From: Bog-159 sp963818855
GTDB lineage: Bacteria > Acidobacteriota > Terriglobia > Bryobacterales > Bryobacteraceae
Length of the DNA: 64,000 bases
Direction of reading: 5' to 3'
Assembly (NCBI GenBank): GCA_963818855.1
Contig: CAWFUH010000002.1
Location: 124,001 to 188,000, forward strand
Made by a program: the position numbers and the translations under genes. Positions 55,728 through 64,000 of the stretch are shown in pieces. The notes beneath the pieces are model-generated. The model was given only the letters and a program-made list of their open reading frames with translations. It was not told the DNA's origin and searched no databases. Numbering within the stretch: position 1 is the first letter of the stretch; every line of letters starts with the position of its first letter.

Positions 55728-56248
55728 AACCGGCATACCGCGGTATAGCGGTTGCAGTTTTGCAATGCCTGATTGTGCTGAGCGTGGCCGGCAAGTACGC
55801 GCTGGATCGCGAGCGGTTGCCGCGCGCGTGGGCGAAGGCGATATCGTTCGATCCGAATCTGTTCGTGCGCGGACGCTATGTGAGTCTGAGCCTGCAGGTG
55901 GAGAGGGCAGTGGCCACTGCGCCCCGGAAGGGGGTGACGGCCTTGACATCCGCCCGTCTCTCCGTCGTGGGAGGGCGGCTGGTGGCAACGCCGGACCCCA
56001 GCGGCACAGTGCAGATCATGGAGCGAGCTGTTGCAACCGTCGGAAGCGGGGCCGAGCCAAACGTCAACGCGTGGGTACTCGCCGAGCCGGTCGCGTTCTT
56101 TATTCCCGAACATGTTCCCGATCCTTCGCGGCGCGCTCTGGGCGAGGAACTCTGGGTGGAGGTGAGTGTGCCGGCAAAAGGCGACCCTCGCCCTACGCGG
56201 CTGGGCGTGAAGAAGGGAGGGGTGATTACGCCAATGACGTTGCGGTAG
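55724..56248 (+). CDS. GDYXXLXY-type protein (DUF2157 partner)
   Basis: 174 residues from ATG 55724 after GAGGGAGG. One N-terminal membrane segment (IAVAVLQCLIVLSVAGKYAL), then FVRGRYVSLSLQ, a variant of the GDYxxLxY motif (Arg for Asp, Leu for the last Tyr), and ELWVEVSVPAKGDPRPTRLG near the C-terminus. Translational coupling to the DUF2157 gene supports a joint membrane complex. Role unknown. Confidence 0.8.
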   Translation: MKPAYRGIAVAVLQCLIVLSVAGKYALDRERLPRAWAKAISFDPNLFVRGRYVSLSLQVERAVATAPRKGVTALTSARLSVVGGRLVATPDPSGTVQIMERAVATVGSGAEPNVNAWVLAEPVAFFIPEHVPDPSRRALGEELWVEVSVPAKGDPRPTRLGVKKGGVITPMTLR

Positions 56249-56255
56249 GATTCTC

Positions 56256-56507
56256 GTGGGGCGGGCAACGCCGGCCGCAGCCGGCATGGGCGAGCTTCAT
56301 GCGACGGGGCGATTTTCGCTGTTTGCCGGGCATGCTCTTAGCAGTTTGGTTTCAGATCAACCGCGGGAGATCGCGCTCGCCGTTCTCGAAGGCGCCACGC
56401 TCACGCTGGAGTGCGGCCCGATCCACGAGGTTGCGCCGCACAAGTATGAGCGCCGGGCACTGTCGGAGGTCGGTGCGACTAGATTGTGGTGGTTGGTGAT
56501 GACGTGA
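56256..56507 (+). CDS. Possible small hypothetical protein
   Basis: 83 residues; an internal ATG at 56286 (MGELHATGRFSLFAGHALSS) may be the real start. The stretch REIALAVLEGATLTLECGPI is natural-looking. No family recognised and no clear ribosome-binding sequence. It follows the GDYXXLXY gene in the same direction. Confidence 0.35.
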   Translation: MGRATPAAAGMGELHATGRFSLFAGHALSSLVSDQPREIALAVLEGATLTLECGPIHEVAPHKYERRALSEVGATRLWWLVMT

Positions 56508-56827
56508 GGAAGAGCGCAGATCTGGAACCCGGTGCGATCATGGTCGGCCCGCTGCCCAGCAGCCGGGTTCGCGCTTCGCGGCGGCCTGATGCCCGGCGGC
56601 CAGTTCCGCCGCCACCGCCCGTTGTCCACCGCCGCGACTGCCGCGGGCGGATGGGCGGCGCACGGCGAAGTGCGAAAATCGTGATTCATGCCCATTACGG
56701 TCTTCGATTCTGACACCATCCCGCGCGACCGCCGGGCCGAACTGGAGGCGGCGGTCGTGGCGGCCGGCACGCATGTGCTGGCCGGGTAAACACTTAGTAA
56801 ATGACTTGAATCCCGATTGATCGCCGC
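56508..56827. other. Stretch with only a 33-codon open frame
   Basis: A short frame at 56689-56790 (MPITVFDSDTIPRDRRAELE...) looks like the beginning of a truncated protein that ends after 33 codons. The rest is GC-rich and unassigned. Confidence 0.4.
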
Positions 56828-57978
56828 TCAGTTCGACGCGTTGGTTGCAGCGGTCGTGCTGTGGAGGGCCAGGGTAGCTGTGATCGGATCGCCTTGGACA
56901 AATTCAGCCTCGCTACCCACGATCCACAGGTTGCCGGGCGATGGCGCCACACCGGCGAATAAAACGTCGCTCAAGAGATCCCCCTTCGTGGGATTGGGAC
57001 TGGGCGCAATGCTCCAAGCGGTGCCGTCCCAATGTAGCAACAGCGTCTTCTGGCTTCCGTCGCCGTTGGCGGCGAAATAGGACCCGAACGCCCAGATATC
57101 CGTAGGCGATACGGCGGTGATCCCAAACAGACGGTTCGATTGGGACATACTGTTCGGCCCCACGTTCGGGCTGGGCACTACCGACCACTCGCTGCCATCA
57201 TAGTGTTCGATCAGCGTCAGCGTGGGGCCGTTCTTTACCTGAACGAAGGAACCGACTGCCCAGACGTTGTTGGGGGCCAGCGCCAGGACCCCGTTCAAAA
57301 TGCCCATGCTCGGGCTTGCCGCGCTCTGCCAGGCCGTACCGGTGTAGTGGCCCACAAAGGGGCTGCCGTCGATGGCCGACACGCCCGAGAAACCCACCGC
57401 CCAGACATCGTCGGCGGCGTCGGAGGAAGCTGCGATCAGAGTGCCGCCTAAGGCCGTAATAGTAGGAGTCCAGGCGGTACCGTCCCAGTGTTCGAACAAA
57501 TTGAACGCAACGCCATCTTTTGTCACGTTGCCGAGGGTCCAGATATCGTTCGTCGAGTTGGCGGTCATGGCTAACAGGAGGGCTCCCTCTCCCGGCGCGT
57601 TGAAGGGAGGGCTTGGAAACACCTTCCATCGCGTGCCATCCCAATGCTCGACCACCGGCCCCGATAAATTGCCTGCGGTCCATGCGTCCGTGGGAGAAAT
57701 ATCCGCTACGCCTACCAGGGAGTTGACATTGTTCCCCTGCAGCAGGGGCACCGAAAATGAGGTCCACGTGGCGCCATCAAAATGGATTGCTGACTCGCCC
57801 ACGGCCCAGATGTCGGCCGAAGAAGACGCGGAGATGGCAAATAAGTCGTTGTCGATATTCGCATTGGGAGTTGCAACCTTTTGAAAAATCGACTGCGCGC
57901 AACGCTGGCCGGCAGATATGCCGCTGTCATTCCCGCCAGCAACAACTTAACAGTTAGACTAGCTTTCTTCATCCGCAT
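56828..57978 (-). pseudogene. Secreted beta-propeller-like repeat protein, one frameshift near the signal peptide
   Basis: ATG 57978 starts a signal peptide (ASLTVKLLLAGMTAAYLPA). The frame then changes by one base near 57920, after which KVATPNANIDNDLFAISASS, ADIWAVGESAIHFDGATW and about six further units of the form DxWAVG...HWDGTxW...PSP run without interruption to the stop at 56828. The repeats are ~50 residues and well preserved, so a single-base sequencing error is plausible. Extracytoplasmic. Confidence 0.75.
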
Positions 57979-58047
57979 GATTCAACCCTAGCGCGGGTCA
58001 TACAGGTTCAGGTGAAGGCGGAGTAAACACCTTGTAAAAAAGACTCG

Positions 58048-59298
58048 TCAGAAGAAATCGTGGGTAGACTCGGGCTCGGGCAGCTTGCCAAGTGAGTGAT
58101 AGAGCGCTAGTTCAAGGACCCGGAAGGTGCGGAAGCCGTACGACTTTCTCATGGTGACTTTGGCTTTGTTGTTCAGGCCCTCGACGACCCCACTGGAAAG
58201 AAGCTTTTGAGCGCGGAAATAGTTGAGGATCAGCTCGCGGTGTTGGCGCAGTGAGCGAGCGATCTTCTTCATGGGTTCGATGCGGGAACGCATCGTCTGC
58301 CGGCACCACTCATCGAGGAATTTCCCGGCCCAGGCTGGCGAGTTGTAATCCCAGAGTTGCTGAAAAGCTTCCTTGAGAAGGTAAGCGCGCACGGTTTTCA
58401 AGTTATACCGGAGCAGGTCGCGGAGGCGGAACCGCTGTTCGGTCTTCAGATTCTCTTCACGTTTGAGCAGGAGCCAGCGCGACTTCTTCAGTAGCGGTGT
58501 TTGGCCTTCGCTCGCCATGCGGCGCGATTCTCCGGAGCGGACCTCGTCGAGGGCCTTGTTCATTTTGGCCACGATATGGAAACGGTCGAGGATATGCAGG
58601 GCCTGGGAGCATTTCTCGCGGATGACTTTCAGATAGGGTTCCCACATGTCCGAGCAGACGAACACGATCTTGGAGGTGATTTCTTCACCCATGGTAGTGA
58701 AGAATCCTTGAAAAGACTCGATGGTTCTCTCCTTGCCGACCCAAAGTAAACGGGTGACGCTATCGATCTGATAAACCAGGGTCAGGTACTTGTGCCCTTT
58801 GGCGTACCGGATTTCATCCACCCCGATGGCATCGATTTGGCCGAGCATGCGGTGTTCCAGTCCGAAGGCGACCACATGTTCGACGGAGTCGCAGACCTTG
58901 TCCCAGGAGGTGCGGAACGCCTCGGCCGTTTCTTTCCACGAAAGCCGCCGCGCCCAGCGGGCCAGAAACAGCATGTAGGCATTCGTCAACTGGTGCTTGC
59001 CGTTGCCCCAGGGAACTTCCTCGACAACCACCGCTTGGCAGCGGCGGCAATCCACGCGCCGCATGGCGTACAGCAGGAAGACCAGAAACCCCCAGAAAGG
59101 GATGAAGTCGTAACGCCTTTCCGCGAGTTGATCATAACCGGGCGCTGGCTGGTGGCAGCGGGAACAAACCGCCGCCGAACCCTTGCGCGGACGCACGGCG
59201 ATCTCGATGCTTTTGTGATCGGAACTGAAGCCAGCATGCTGGTAGACGAAACCCCGGAAATGATGGCAGCGGTTTAAAATCGTGATGAGTTGTAGCAT
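58048..59298 (-). CDS. ISL3-family transposase
   Basis: 416 residues from ATG 59298 (MLQLITILNRCHHFRGFVYQ). The zinc finger CSRCHQPAPGYDQL and CRRCQAVVVEEVPW is followed by an HTH (LSWKETAEAFRTSWDKVCDS). The DDE domain includes IDAIGVDEIRYAKGHKYLTL (first Asp), FVCSDMWEPYLKVIREKCSQ (second) and SGVVEGLNNKAKVTMRKSYG (Glu). Complete. Its stop lies inside the left terminal repeat. Confidence 0.9.
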   Translation of the reverse strand: MLQLITILNRCHHFRGFVYQHAGFSSDHKSIEIAVRPRKGSAAVCSRCHQPAPGYDQLAERRYDFIPFWGFLVFLLYAMRRVDCRRCQAVVVEEVPWGNGKHQLTNAYMLFLARWARRLSWKETAEAFRTSWDKVCDSVEHVVAFGLEHRMLGQIDAIGVDEIRYAKGHKYLTLVYQIDSVTRLLWVGKERTIESFQGFFTTMGEEITSKIVFVCSDMWEPYLKVIREKCSQALHILDRFHIVAKMNKALDEVRSGESRRMASEGQTPLLKKSRWLLLKREENLKTEQRFRLRDLLRYNLKTVRAYLLKEAFQQLWDYNSPAWAGKFLDEWCRQTMRSRIEPMKKIARSLRQHRELILNYFRAQKLLSSGVVEGLNNKAKVTMRKSYGFRTFRVLELALYHSLGKLPEPESTHDFF

Positions 59299-59734
59299 GG
59301 CGGAAAAGGCAGCGGCGAGAACTCCCAGGATAAACCGCGCCACTCCTGTGCCGGCTGCCGACCTGGAGCGTTACTGTCGTGGCCTGAACGATTGGCCGCG
59401 CTCGTGGATGGGATTGGAAAAGGACCTACCGCCGGGCGAGAAACTCGTGGCCTGCTTCCGGCCATTCCTCGAATACCTGGTGACGTCTGCGGATCTATCG
59501 CCGAAGACCATCCAGAAGCACGTTGATAATCTCTGGGCGCTGGGGGGAGAGATCATCCGGAATCTGAACGACAACCCTCCTCTGAGAAGGAAACAGATCC
59601 AACAGATTCTCTTCGATGTGATCGATGACGATGGCGGCCCGCTGATCTACGGCGTCAGTTCAGAGCAACAACAGCGGTCCTTTGATACCACCTGCCGTAA
59701 ATTCCTCCGATTCCTCGGACACCCACTCCGCTAA
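59297..59734 (+). CDS. Passenger protein of the ISL3 element
   Basis: 145 residues from ATG 59297 (MAEKAAARTPRINRATPVPA). Contains LEYLVTSADLSPKTIQKHVD and NLWALGGEIIRNLNDNPPLR, a helical region resembling the N-terminal core-binding domain of tyrosine recombinases, but without a catalytic domain. It diverges from the transposase, and the two chosen start codons share the palindrome CATG at 59296-59299. Function unknown; position inside the element is certain. Confidence 0.65.
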   Translation: MAEKAAARTPRINRATPVPAADLERYCRGLNDWPRSWMGLEKDLPPGEKLVACFRPFLEYLVTSADLSPKTIQKHVDNLWALGGEIIRNLNDNPPLRRKQIQQILFDVIDDDGGPLIYGVSSEQQQRSFDTTCRKFLRFLGHPLR

Positions 59735-59778
59735 ACCCGTCAAATCACCCACAAATTCTCCTGACGAGGCGTAAAAAA

Positions 59779-60070
59779 AATAGCCCCTACGCGGCTGACT
59801 TACACAACACTTCGCAGCGTGCAGCGCGCCATCCGGAGCCTCTTCGTGCTTGAACCTCAGAAAAAGGTTTTGCCCTGCGCGAGTAGCTCCTGCGCGGGGG
59901 GGCGACTTCGGTTTGGTTCTGCTGGCCTCTGTCGGCCGTTCTTGGGACTTGACGCTCTTCGAAGGGCTCTATTTGCGGCAGTTCCTCACCAGTCAGAAGG
60001 GACCATCGGAAAGACCTTTTTCCTCCTGCTCGCCTCCCTCCCAGATGCAGCTTGTCTTGGGATGACATGG
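59779..60070. other. Stretch without a recognised gene
   Basis: About 290 bases after the ISL3 target duplication. A minus-strand frame (59787-60101) is open for 104 codons but shows no recognisable motif. Confidence 0.4.
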
Positions 60071-60560
60071 TCAGGGGCGGCGCGCCAAGGCCGACCCGCA
60101 CCTTTGCTGAAGCACAGGCCGGACCACATCCTCGAAACGCTTCGCCAACGTGGCCGGGTAATAGCAGGGCCTACCTGGCACCAAACCGTTCATCCCCGCG
60201 AACGCAACCAGCCGGCCGGAGCCAATGGCCGCCCCCCCCGGCCCGTCAGGAGGTGCCGTGTAGATCGGATGCCGCACAAAAGCATACGGTCCCCGTTCCA
60301 CCAGCTTGTGCCCCTGCTTCAATTCGACATCTCCGCTCCACTCGTTGCCCAGCGCCCGGCGTGACCATATGGACACCAGCAGCCCCAGCGCGCAGATCGC
60401 CACTGCGAGCGGGCCTGAAACGGCCCTCCGTCGTATCTCCACCATTCCAAACGGATGCCCAGATGACCAGCAACAGGATGTACCCCAGCCAGCTTGGCAT
60501 CCGGGCCAGCCTGCCGCTCCAGTCCTGACCCTCTGCCGTGGGCTTGACGGAGCGCCCGCT
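60071..60560 (-). pseudogene. Isoprenylcysteine methyltransferase (ICMT)-like protein, decayed
   Basis: Minus strand: WLGYILLLVIWASVWNGG in one frame, then EIRRRAVSGPLAVAICALGL and LVSIWSRRALGNEWSGDVEL in another, KQGHKLVERGPYAFVRHPIY (the conserved ICMT/PEMT motif), after which the expected final helices are scrambled by another shift. Integral-membrane methyltransferase family. At least two frameshifts. Confidence 0.65.
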
Positions 60561-60576
60561 GACTTGCCCTAGTTGG

Positions 60577-61077
60577 TCAACTGCCATGGGATACGAACCT
60601 AAAGAATCGCCATGGACGCCCGTTGACGATCCGCCCTTTCTCTTCATACGAACGCGAGTAGCTCAAAATCGCGGTTCGCCAGAAGAGGACGGCGGGCGCA
60701 TTTAATTCGAGGACTCTGACGAGCCATTCGCCCGGATGTTCCTTCCAAAGAAGCACTGCCATTCTCTGTCCAACTCCCCTCCTTCGAAATCTGCGGATAA
60801 CGAAGAACTCGTGCACGTCATGGGCGCCCATGTCGCCTAGCCACTCAACTGCCGATCCGACAAGGGCAAACCCGGCGATCGAATCTCCTAACTTCGCCAA
60901 ATACGCGTCGTAGCCGTTCTCCCATACGAAGGACGTGTCGTAAGAGTAGCTTCCATCGGGTTTGGTGTCGATATCAAACCACTCTGCCATATCGTGAATG
61001 TAGTGCTCGAACAAATTCCGGAGCAGAATATCCGACTCTGGCCCAATCTTCGAAATCACCAGACTAGACGGCGACAT
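60577..61077 (-). CDS. GNAT-family acetyltransferase
   Basis: 166 residues from ATG 61077 (MSPSSLVISKIGPESDILLR). The GNAT fold is indicated by SIAGFALVGSAVEW, HEFFVIRRFRRRGVGQRMAV (acetyl-CoA-binding R/Q-x-x-G-x-G/A motif, RRRGVG) and VRVLELNAPAVLFWRTAILS, the typical end. Similar proteins act on small molecules such as aminoglycosides or amino acids; substrate unknown. Intact, isolated among decayed genes. Confidence 0.85.
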   Translation of the reverse strand: MSPSSLVISKIGPESDILLRNLFEHYIHDMAEWFDIDTKPDGSYSYDTSFVWENGYDAYLAKLGDSIAGFALVGSAVEWLGDMGAHDVHEFFVIRRFRRRGVGQRMAVLLWKEHPGEWLVRVLELNAPAVLFWRTAILSYSRSYEEKGRIVNGRPWRFFRFVSHGS

Positions 61078-62082
61078 CAGTAATGACCGCTCGATTGACA
61101 CAAAGCCCAGTTTAGCTCGGCCGGTATTGAACCACTTCCCCGACAAATGAGTGCCGCGATGCAGCGCCGGCCGTCCCGCCGCTTGGCGTGGCCCATCGCG
61201 AGTGCCGCGGCCTCGGAACGGCGCAGGAACACGGCTGGCCGGTTCCGGCGCCAGTCGCCTGTTGCACTGCCGCTCGAAGCCATGGCCGCGCATGGCGCTG
61301 GAGTTGTGCGAGCGATTGGGCCGCGGCGATATGCAGCCCGCCCGCCTGCTATACCGTCTATCTGCGGTGCGCCGCCCGACCATACTGCCACTGACGTGAC
61401 ACGCCGTGACCGCCGCGGTTAGCGCTTCGCACAGGATGGTGCGCGATGGCCATGAATGGAGAGATGGCAGGTACGCTGGGCTCGTAGCGCGCGTCCGTCT
61501 GGGATCCACCCGATAAGCGCATGATGATCGGGTCAAACGCCGCGAGGTTCGTTGGCTGCCTCAGGATCGGCTTCCCGCCGGCGGCGCACCAGCTCGTCGC
61601 GTTGCGCGCGGAAGTCTTCAGCTTTGTAATCGCCGGCGGCACGCGACTTCGGGCGCCTGCGCGGCGAGTAGTTGGTAAGACAGCCTGCTCATGGCTCCAG
61701 TTTCGCGCGATGGCGGGCCCGTCGAAAAATGGTCCAAGCAGGCTGTAATTACCTGCTCGAAAACCCGTATTCCCCCTCGAAAGGCAATTTTTGAAGAACC
61801 GTTCAAGGAGGATGAGTCGTTGAGCAAGAGAACCGGAATTTCGGATCGGCGGTTTCGGCGGCTGGCGATCAAGGCGGCCCGTAACCACGATAAGGGGCGG
61901 CGGGGCCATCGGCCGACTGAGTTGATCGTGGACTGACAAGTTACTCTACAGTCTCTGTTTTCAGCCGAATTGCGGTAACGGGTACCTAAACAAGTCGCAC
62001 CAATGCTGGCGGCCGTGTCTCGACCTGACTTTGACGGCACGGGCAAATATTTACTTGCAAGTTACCAAGGAGAAATGAACAT
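61078..62082. other. One-kilobase stretch without a recognised gene
   Basis: Frames on both strands are GC-driven and lack recognised motifs. A plus-strand frame at 61691-61936 (FKEDESLSKRTGISDRRFRR...) looks slightly more natural but has no assigned family. AAGGAG at 62069-62074 belongs to the gene starting at 62083. Confidence 0.45.
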
Positions 62083-62625
62083 ATGAAGAGATGTAAGCAG
62101 CAGGTAGCAGCGAGTGTAACCCTGATCCTATTTGTGTCGGCAGTTGCTTCCGCTCAAACCGTCACGCCGCTGGTGTCACTCGACGGAAGCAATGGCAGCC
62201 AGGCCTATGGGCCGCTTGTCCAGGCTCCCAATGGGGACTTCTATGGCGTAACTTATGCGGGCGGTCCCAGCAACGCGGGGACCATCTTCAAGCTTACCAG
62301 CGCCGGAACTTTAACGACGCTGTACGAATTCACGGGAGGCAGCGACGGGGGAGCTCCGGCCACTGGTCTGCTGCTTGCCACGGATGGAGACTTTTACGGG
62401 ACCACTTACCGCGGTGGCGTTAACGGCGACGGCACGGTATTCAAAATTAGTCCCGCTGGCGTCTTCACGACCCTTCACAGCTTTACGGGCAGCGATGGCG
62501 CAAATCCCCAGACCACGCTCGTCCAGGGACGGGGTGACGTGTTTTATGGGATGACATTCTATTATTACTGTGTTATAAATATCATTGCTTGTTGGGTTTG
62601 CCAGCACGAGAGACCGGTCGGCTAA
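62083..62625 (+). pseudogene. Secreted GloVer-repeat (TIGR03803) protein, 3' truncated
   Basis: Starts at ATG 62083 after AAGGAG, with signal peptide VTLILFVSAVASAQTVTP. Three repeats follow (GPLVQAPNGDFYGVTYAGGP, GTIFKLTSAGTLTTLYEF, TGLLLATDGDFYGTTYRGGV ...). After VFYGM (about 62557) the sequence changes to an unrelated, AT-richer tail (TFYYYCVINIIACW) and stops. Homologues normally have 8-12 repeats, so this is a truncated copy, probably cut by a mobile-element event. Same family as the gene at 50077-51717. Confidence 0.75.
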
Positions 62626-62638
62626 TCTGGAAGGAGAC

Positions 62639-63022
62639 ATGGGTGTCGTCCGATCGAACATTCAGACGGTTGAGGACATTTATCAGCTGGTCTGGACGGC
62701 GATAGCGAGCAAACGTCCGATCGAGGCTGTCTATAAAGGGTTGCCTCGGTTGTTTTGTCCCCATCGATTGGGCCGAAATAGAGGGGGAGAACTTCGGGTG
62801 CTGTGTTACCAGTATGGTGGAGAAAGCGAAAGCGGGCTGGAAGCACCGGGATCTCCGGCAAACTGGCGTTGCACAGCGCTGGAGAAGTTCAGCCGCGTAA
62901 AGTTACGGGAGGACGCTTGGCGCACGGCACCCAACCATTCCCGCCCTGCATCTTGTGTGATCGAAGCTGACATTGACGCCGAGGATCAGCCGGCCGGTTT
63001 GGCTCCACAGAAGGGACAGTGA
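62639..63022 (+). CDS. Small WYL-like domain protein
   Basis: 127 residues from ATG 62639 after AAGGAG. The region IASKRPIEAVYKGLPRLFCP, HRLGRNRGGELRVLCYQYGG resembles the small barrel of WYL-type ligand-binding domains, but no HTH is present. Natural composition, intact. Family assignment is tentative. It begins 14 bases after the truncated GloVer frame. Confidence 0.5.
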   Translation: MGVVRSNIQTVEDIYQLVWTAIASKRPIEAVYKGLPRLFCPHRLGRNRGGELRVLCYQYGGESESGLEAPGSPANWRCTALEKFSRVKLREDAWRTAPNHSRPASCVIEADIDAEDQPAGLAPQKGQ

Positions 63023-63082
63023 GGCAACTGCTGGAGAAGTTGGCGGGCGATGGCAATTCGCAATGTGGCGATGGATTGAGGA

Positions 63083-64000
63083 TTATGCCGTTCGGGGCGG
63101 ACGCGGCGAGCCGCGCGGGCGGAAGTCCGGCGGCAACTCCGGGGCTGATAATCCAAGATTGCCAACGTGCGCTGAGGGGGAAAAGCGGTTCTGCTCGCTG
63201 ATCAAGAACCCATAAGCGGCGATACACAATGTGGCGTGATGGTGAAAACCGCGCCAACCCCGTCCTTCATAGTGTCCCAACCCCAACTCCTGCTTAAGTT
63301 CCTCATAATCACGTTCAATGATCCAGCGGTGTTTAGCTATTTTCACCAGAGATTTCAGCGAGGTCTTCTCCGGTACGGTGGAGAACCAGTATCTAGTGGG
63401 CTCCTTTTCTTTCTTCGGCCATTCGATTAAGAGCCATTCTTCCGGATATGGCTCGGTGCGCTTGTAATCGCGATGCGCAGGGCGCACGCGGACGGCGGCG
63501 CAGCGGGCGTGCAAAGTCTCTTGACTGCCCTGGCGCCAACGGATCTCCTTCCAGGCCGAAGACGGCAAGCCCAGGGCCAGTTGCTTTACGGAAATGGGCT
63601 GATGGTCCACATTGCGGCGCAGGCGCTTGGGGGGTGCACCCCGCCCTGGTTTGCGCGCTGGCGCCGGCAAGGGTTGTTGCCCAGGTTCCCAGACGGTGGC
63701 GTTAGATTCAATCCCTACCGTATACGGCAGGCCCAACTGGGTGAGCTCAGTGCGAAATTGCGTGCCCTTCCCATAACCCGCATCCGCCAGTACCACTCCC
63801 AGGGGAACCCCTTGCTCCATGGCTTGCCGAATCTGCTCCAGAGCGATCTCTGGCTTGGTTTGAAACGTAATCCCTTCTGGAACGCCCGCTTGTCGGCAGC
63901 GTTCGGCATCCTGGCACCATACTTCCGGTAGGTATAATCGCCACGCGATCGGCAAACTCGAAGCCCACGTGCTCACCGACAAACTCACTGCCGTCTGACA
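63083..64000 (-). CDS. IS701-family transposase (5' end beyond window)
   Basis: The minus-strand frame is open through the right edge; codons CQTAVSLSV precede the first in-window Met/GTG, so the N-terminus lies outside. Visible: LPIAWRLYLPEVW, GVVLADAGYGKGTQFRTELT (catalytic Asp region), GLPYTVGIESNATVWEPGQQ and HRWIIERDYEELKQELGLGH (Glu of the DDE triad), ending RPRGSPRPPRTA. Intact as far as seen. Confidence 0.85.
   Translation of the reverse strand, partial: CQTAVSLSVSTWASSLPIAWRLYLPEVWCQDAERCRQAGVPEGITFQTKPEIALEQIRQAMEQGVPLGVVLADAGYGKGTQFRTELTQLGLPYTVGIESNATVWEPGQQPLPAPARKPGRGAPPKRLRRNVDHQPISVKQLALGLPSSAWKEIRWRQGSQETLHARCAAVRVRPAHRDYKRTEPYPEEWLLIEWPKKEKEPTRYWFSTVPEKTSLKSLVKIAKHRWIIERDYEELKQELGLGHYEGRGWRGFHHHATLCIAAYGFLISEQNRFSPSAHVGNLGLSAPELPPDFRPRGSPRPPRTA

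Larger units (their letters stand above)
58042..59770 (-). mobile_element. ISL3-family insertion sequence with passenger ORF
   Basis: 1729 bp. Imperfect 24-bp terminal inverted repeats at 58042-58065 and 59747-59770 (shared CTCGTCAG, AGAA and TGTGGGT/CGTGGGT blocks). GTAAAAAA flanks both sides (58034-58041, 59771-59778), an 8-bp target duplication typical of ISL3. It carries a transposase and a divergent small gene. Confidence 0.88.

Overview
The window looks like a chromosomal segment from an acidobacterium of the Solibacter/Bryobacter type. This is inferred from GC-rich coding, two large Ser/Thr protein kinases (one paired with an ECF sigma factor), long secreted beta-propeller-like proteins (HAF, GloVer/TIGR03803, Reg_prop), an alpha-2-macroglobulin, a DUF2157/GDYXXLXY pair and very dense mobile elements. 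No tRNA, rRNA or CRISPR was seen.

Bases 1-29,900 are mostly housekeeping. Ppx/GppA (cut by the left edge), an SH3 protein and a membrane Ser/Thr kinase come first. A tight operon xseB-ispA-tlyA-nadK-dicarboxylate symporter follows, then two secreted proteins sharing a C-terminal domain, then an alpha-2-macroglobulin. A 9.6-kb inversion (breakpoints about 4,706-4,710 and 14,300-14,304) has reciprocally swapped the ends of the kinase and the alpha-2-macroglobulin genes; both genes can be rebuilt in frame by undoing it. Next is an iron-uptake operon: FTR1 permease fused to a DUF2318 Fe-S domain, two FtsX/MacB-type permeases, and an ABC ATPase fused to a DtxR-type iron-sensing domain. After it come a flavin-binding split-barrel protein, an ECF sigma factor/TPR-kinase pair and a HAF-repeat secreted protein.

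Bases 30,200-48,100 are a nest of mobile elements. An IS21-like module (zinc-motif protein, ParB-like protein, IstA, IstB, small ORF) is broken in istA by a RIT element (three tyrosine recombinases with terminal inverted repeats and a CCCCTT direct repeat) and in istB by an IS1380-family element. Further on, an IS66 tnpB is split by a 3.37-kb serine-recombinase cassette (recombinase, small protein, HTH protein, DUF5372-like protein). A DruA-like DUF4338 gene follows.

Bases 48,100-64,000 hold decaying secreted-protein genes with in-frame stops and frameshifts, IS91 and IS66 scraps, an intact DUF2157/GDYXXLXY pair, a complete ISL3 element with an 8-bp target duplication, a GNAT acetyltransferase, a truncated GloVer gene and an IS701 transposase running off the right edge.

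Several otherwise well-preserved genes (kinase, alpha-2-macroglobulin, carbonic anhydrase, ABC permease, beta-propeller protein) carry one frameshift compatible with loss of a single base. These may be sequencing errors rather than mutations, so their pseudogene labels are provisional.
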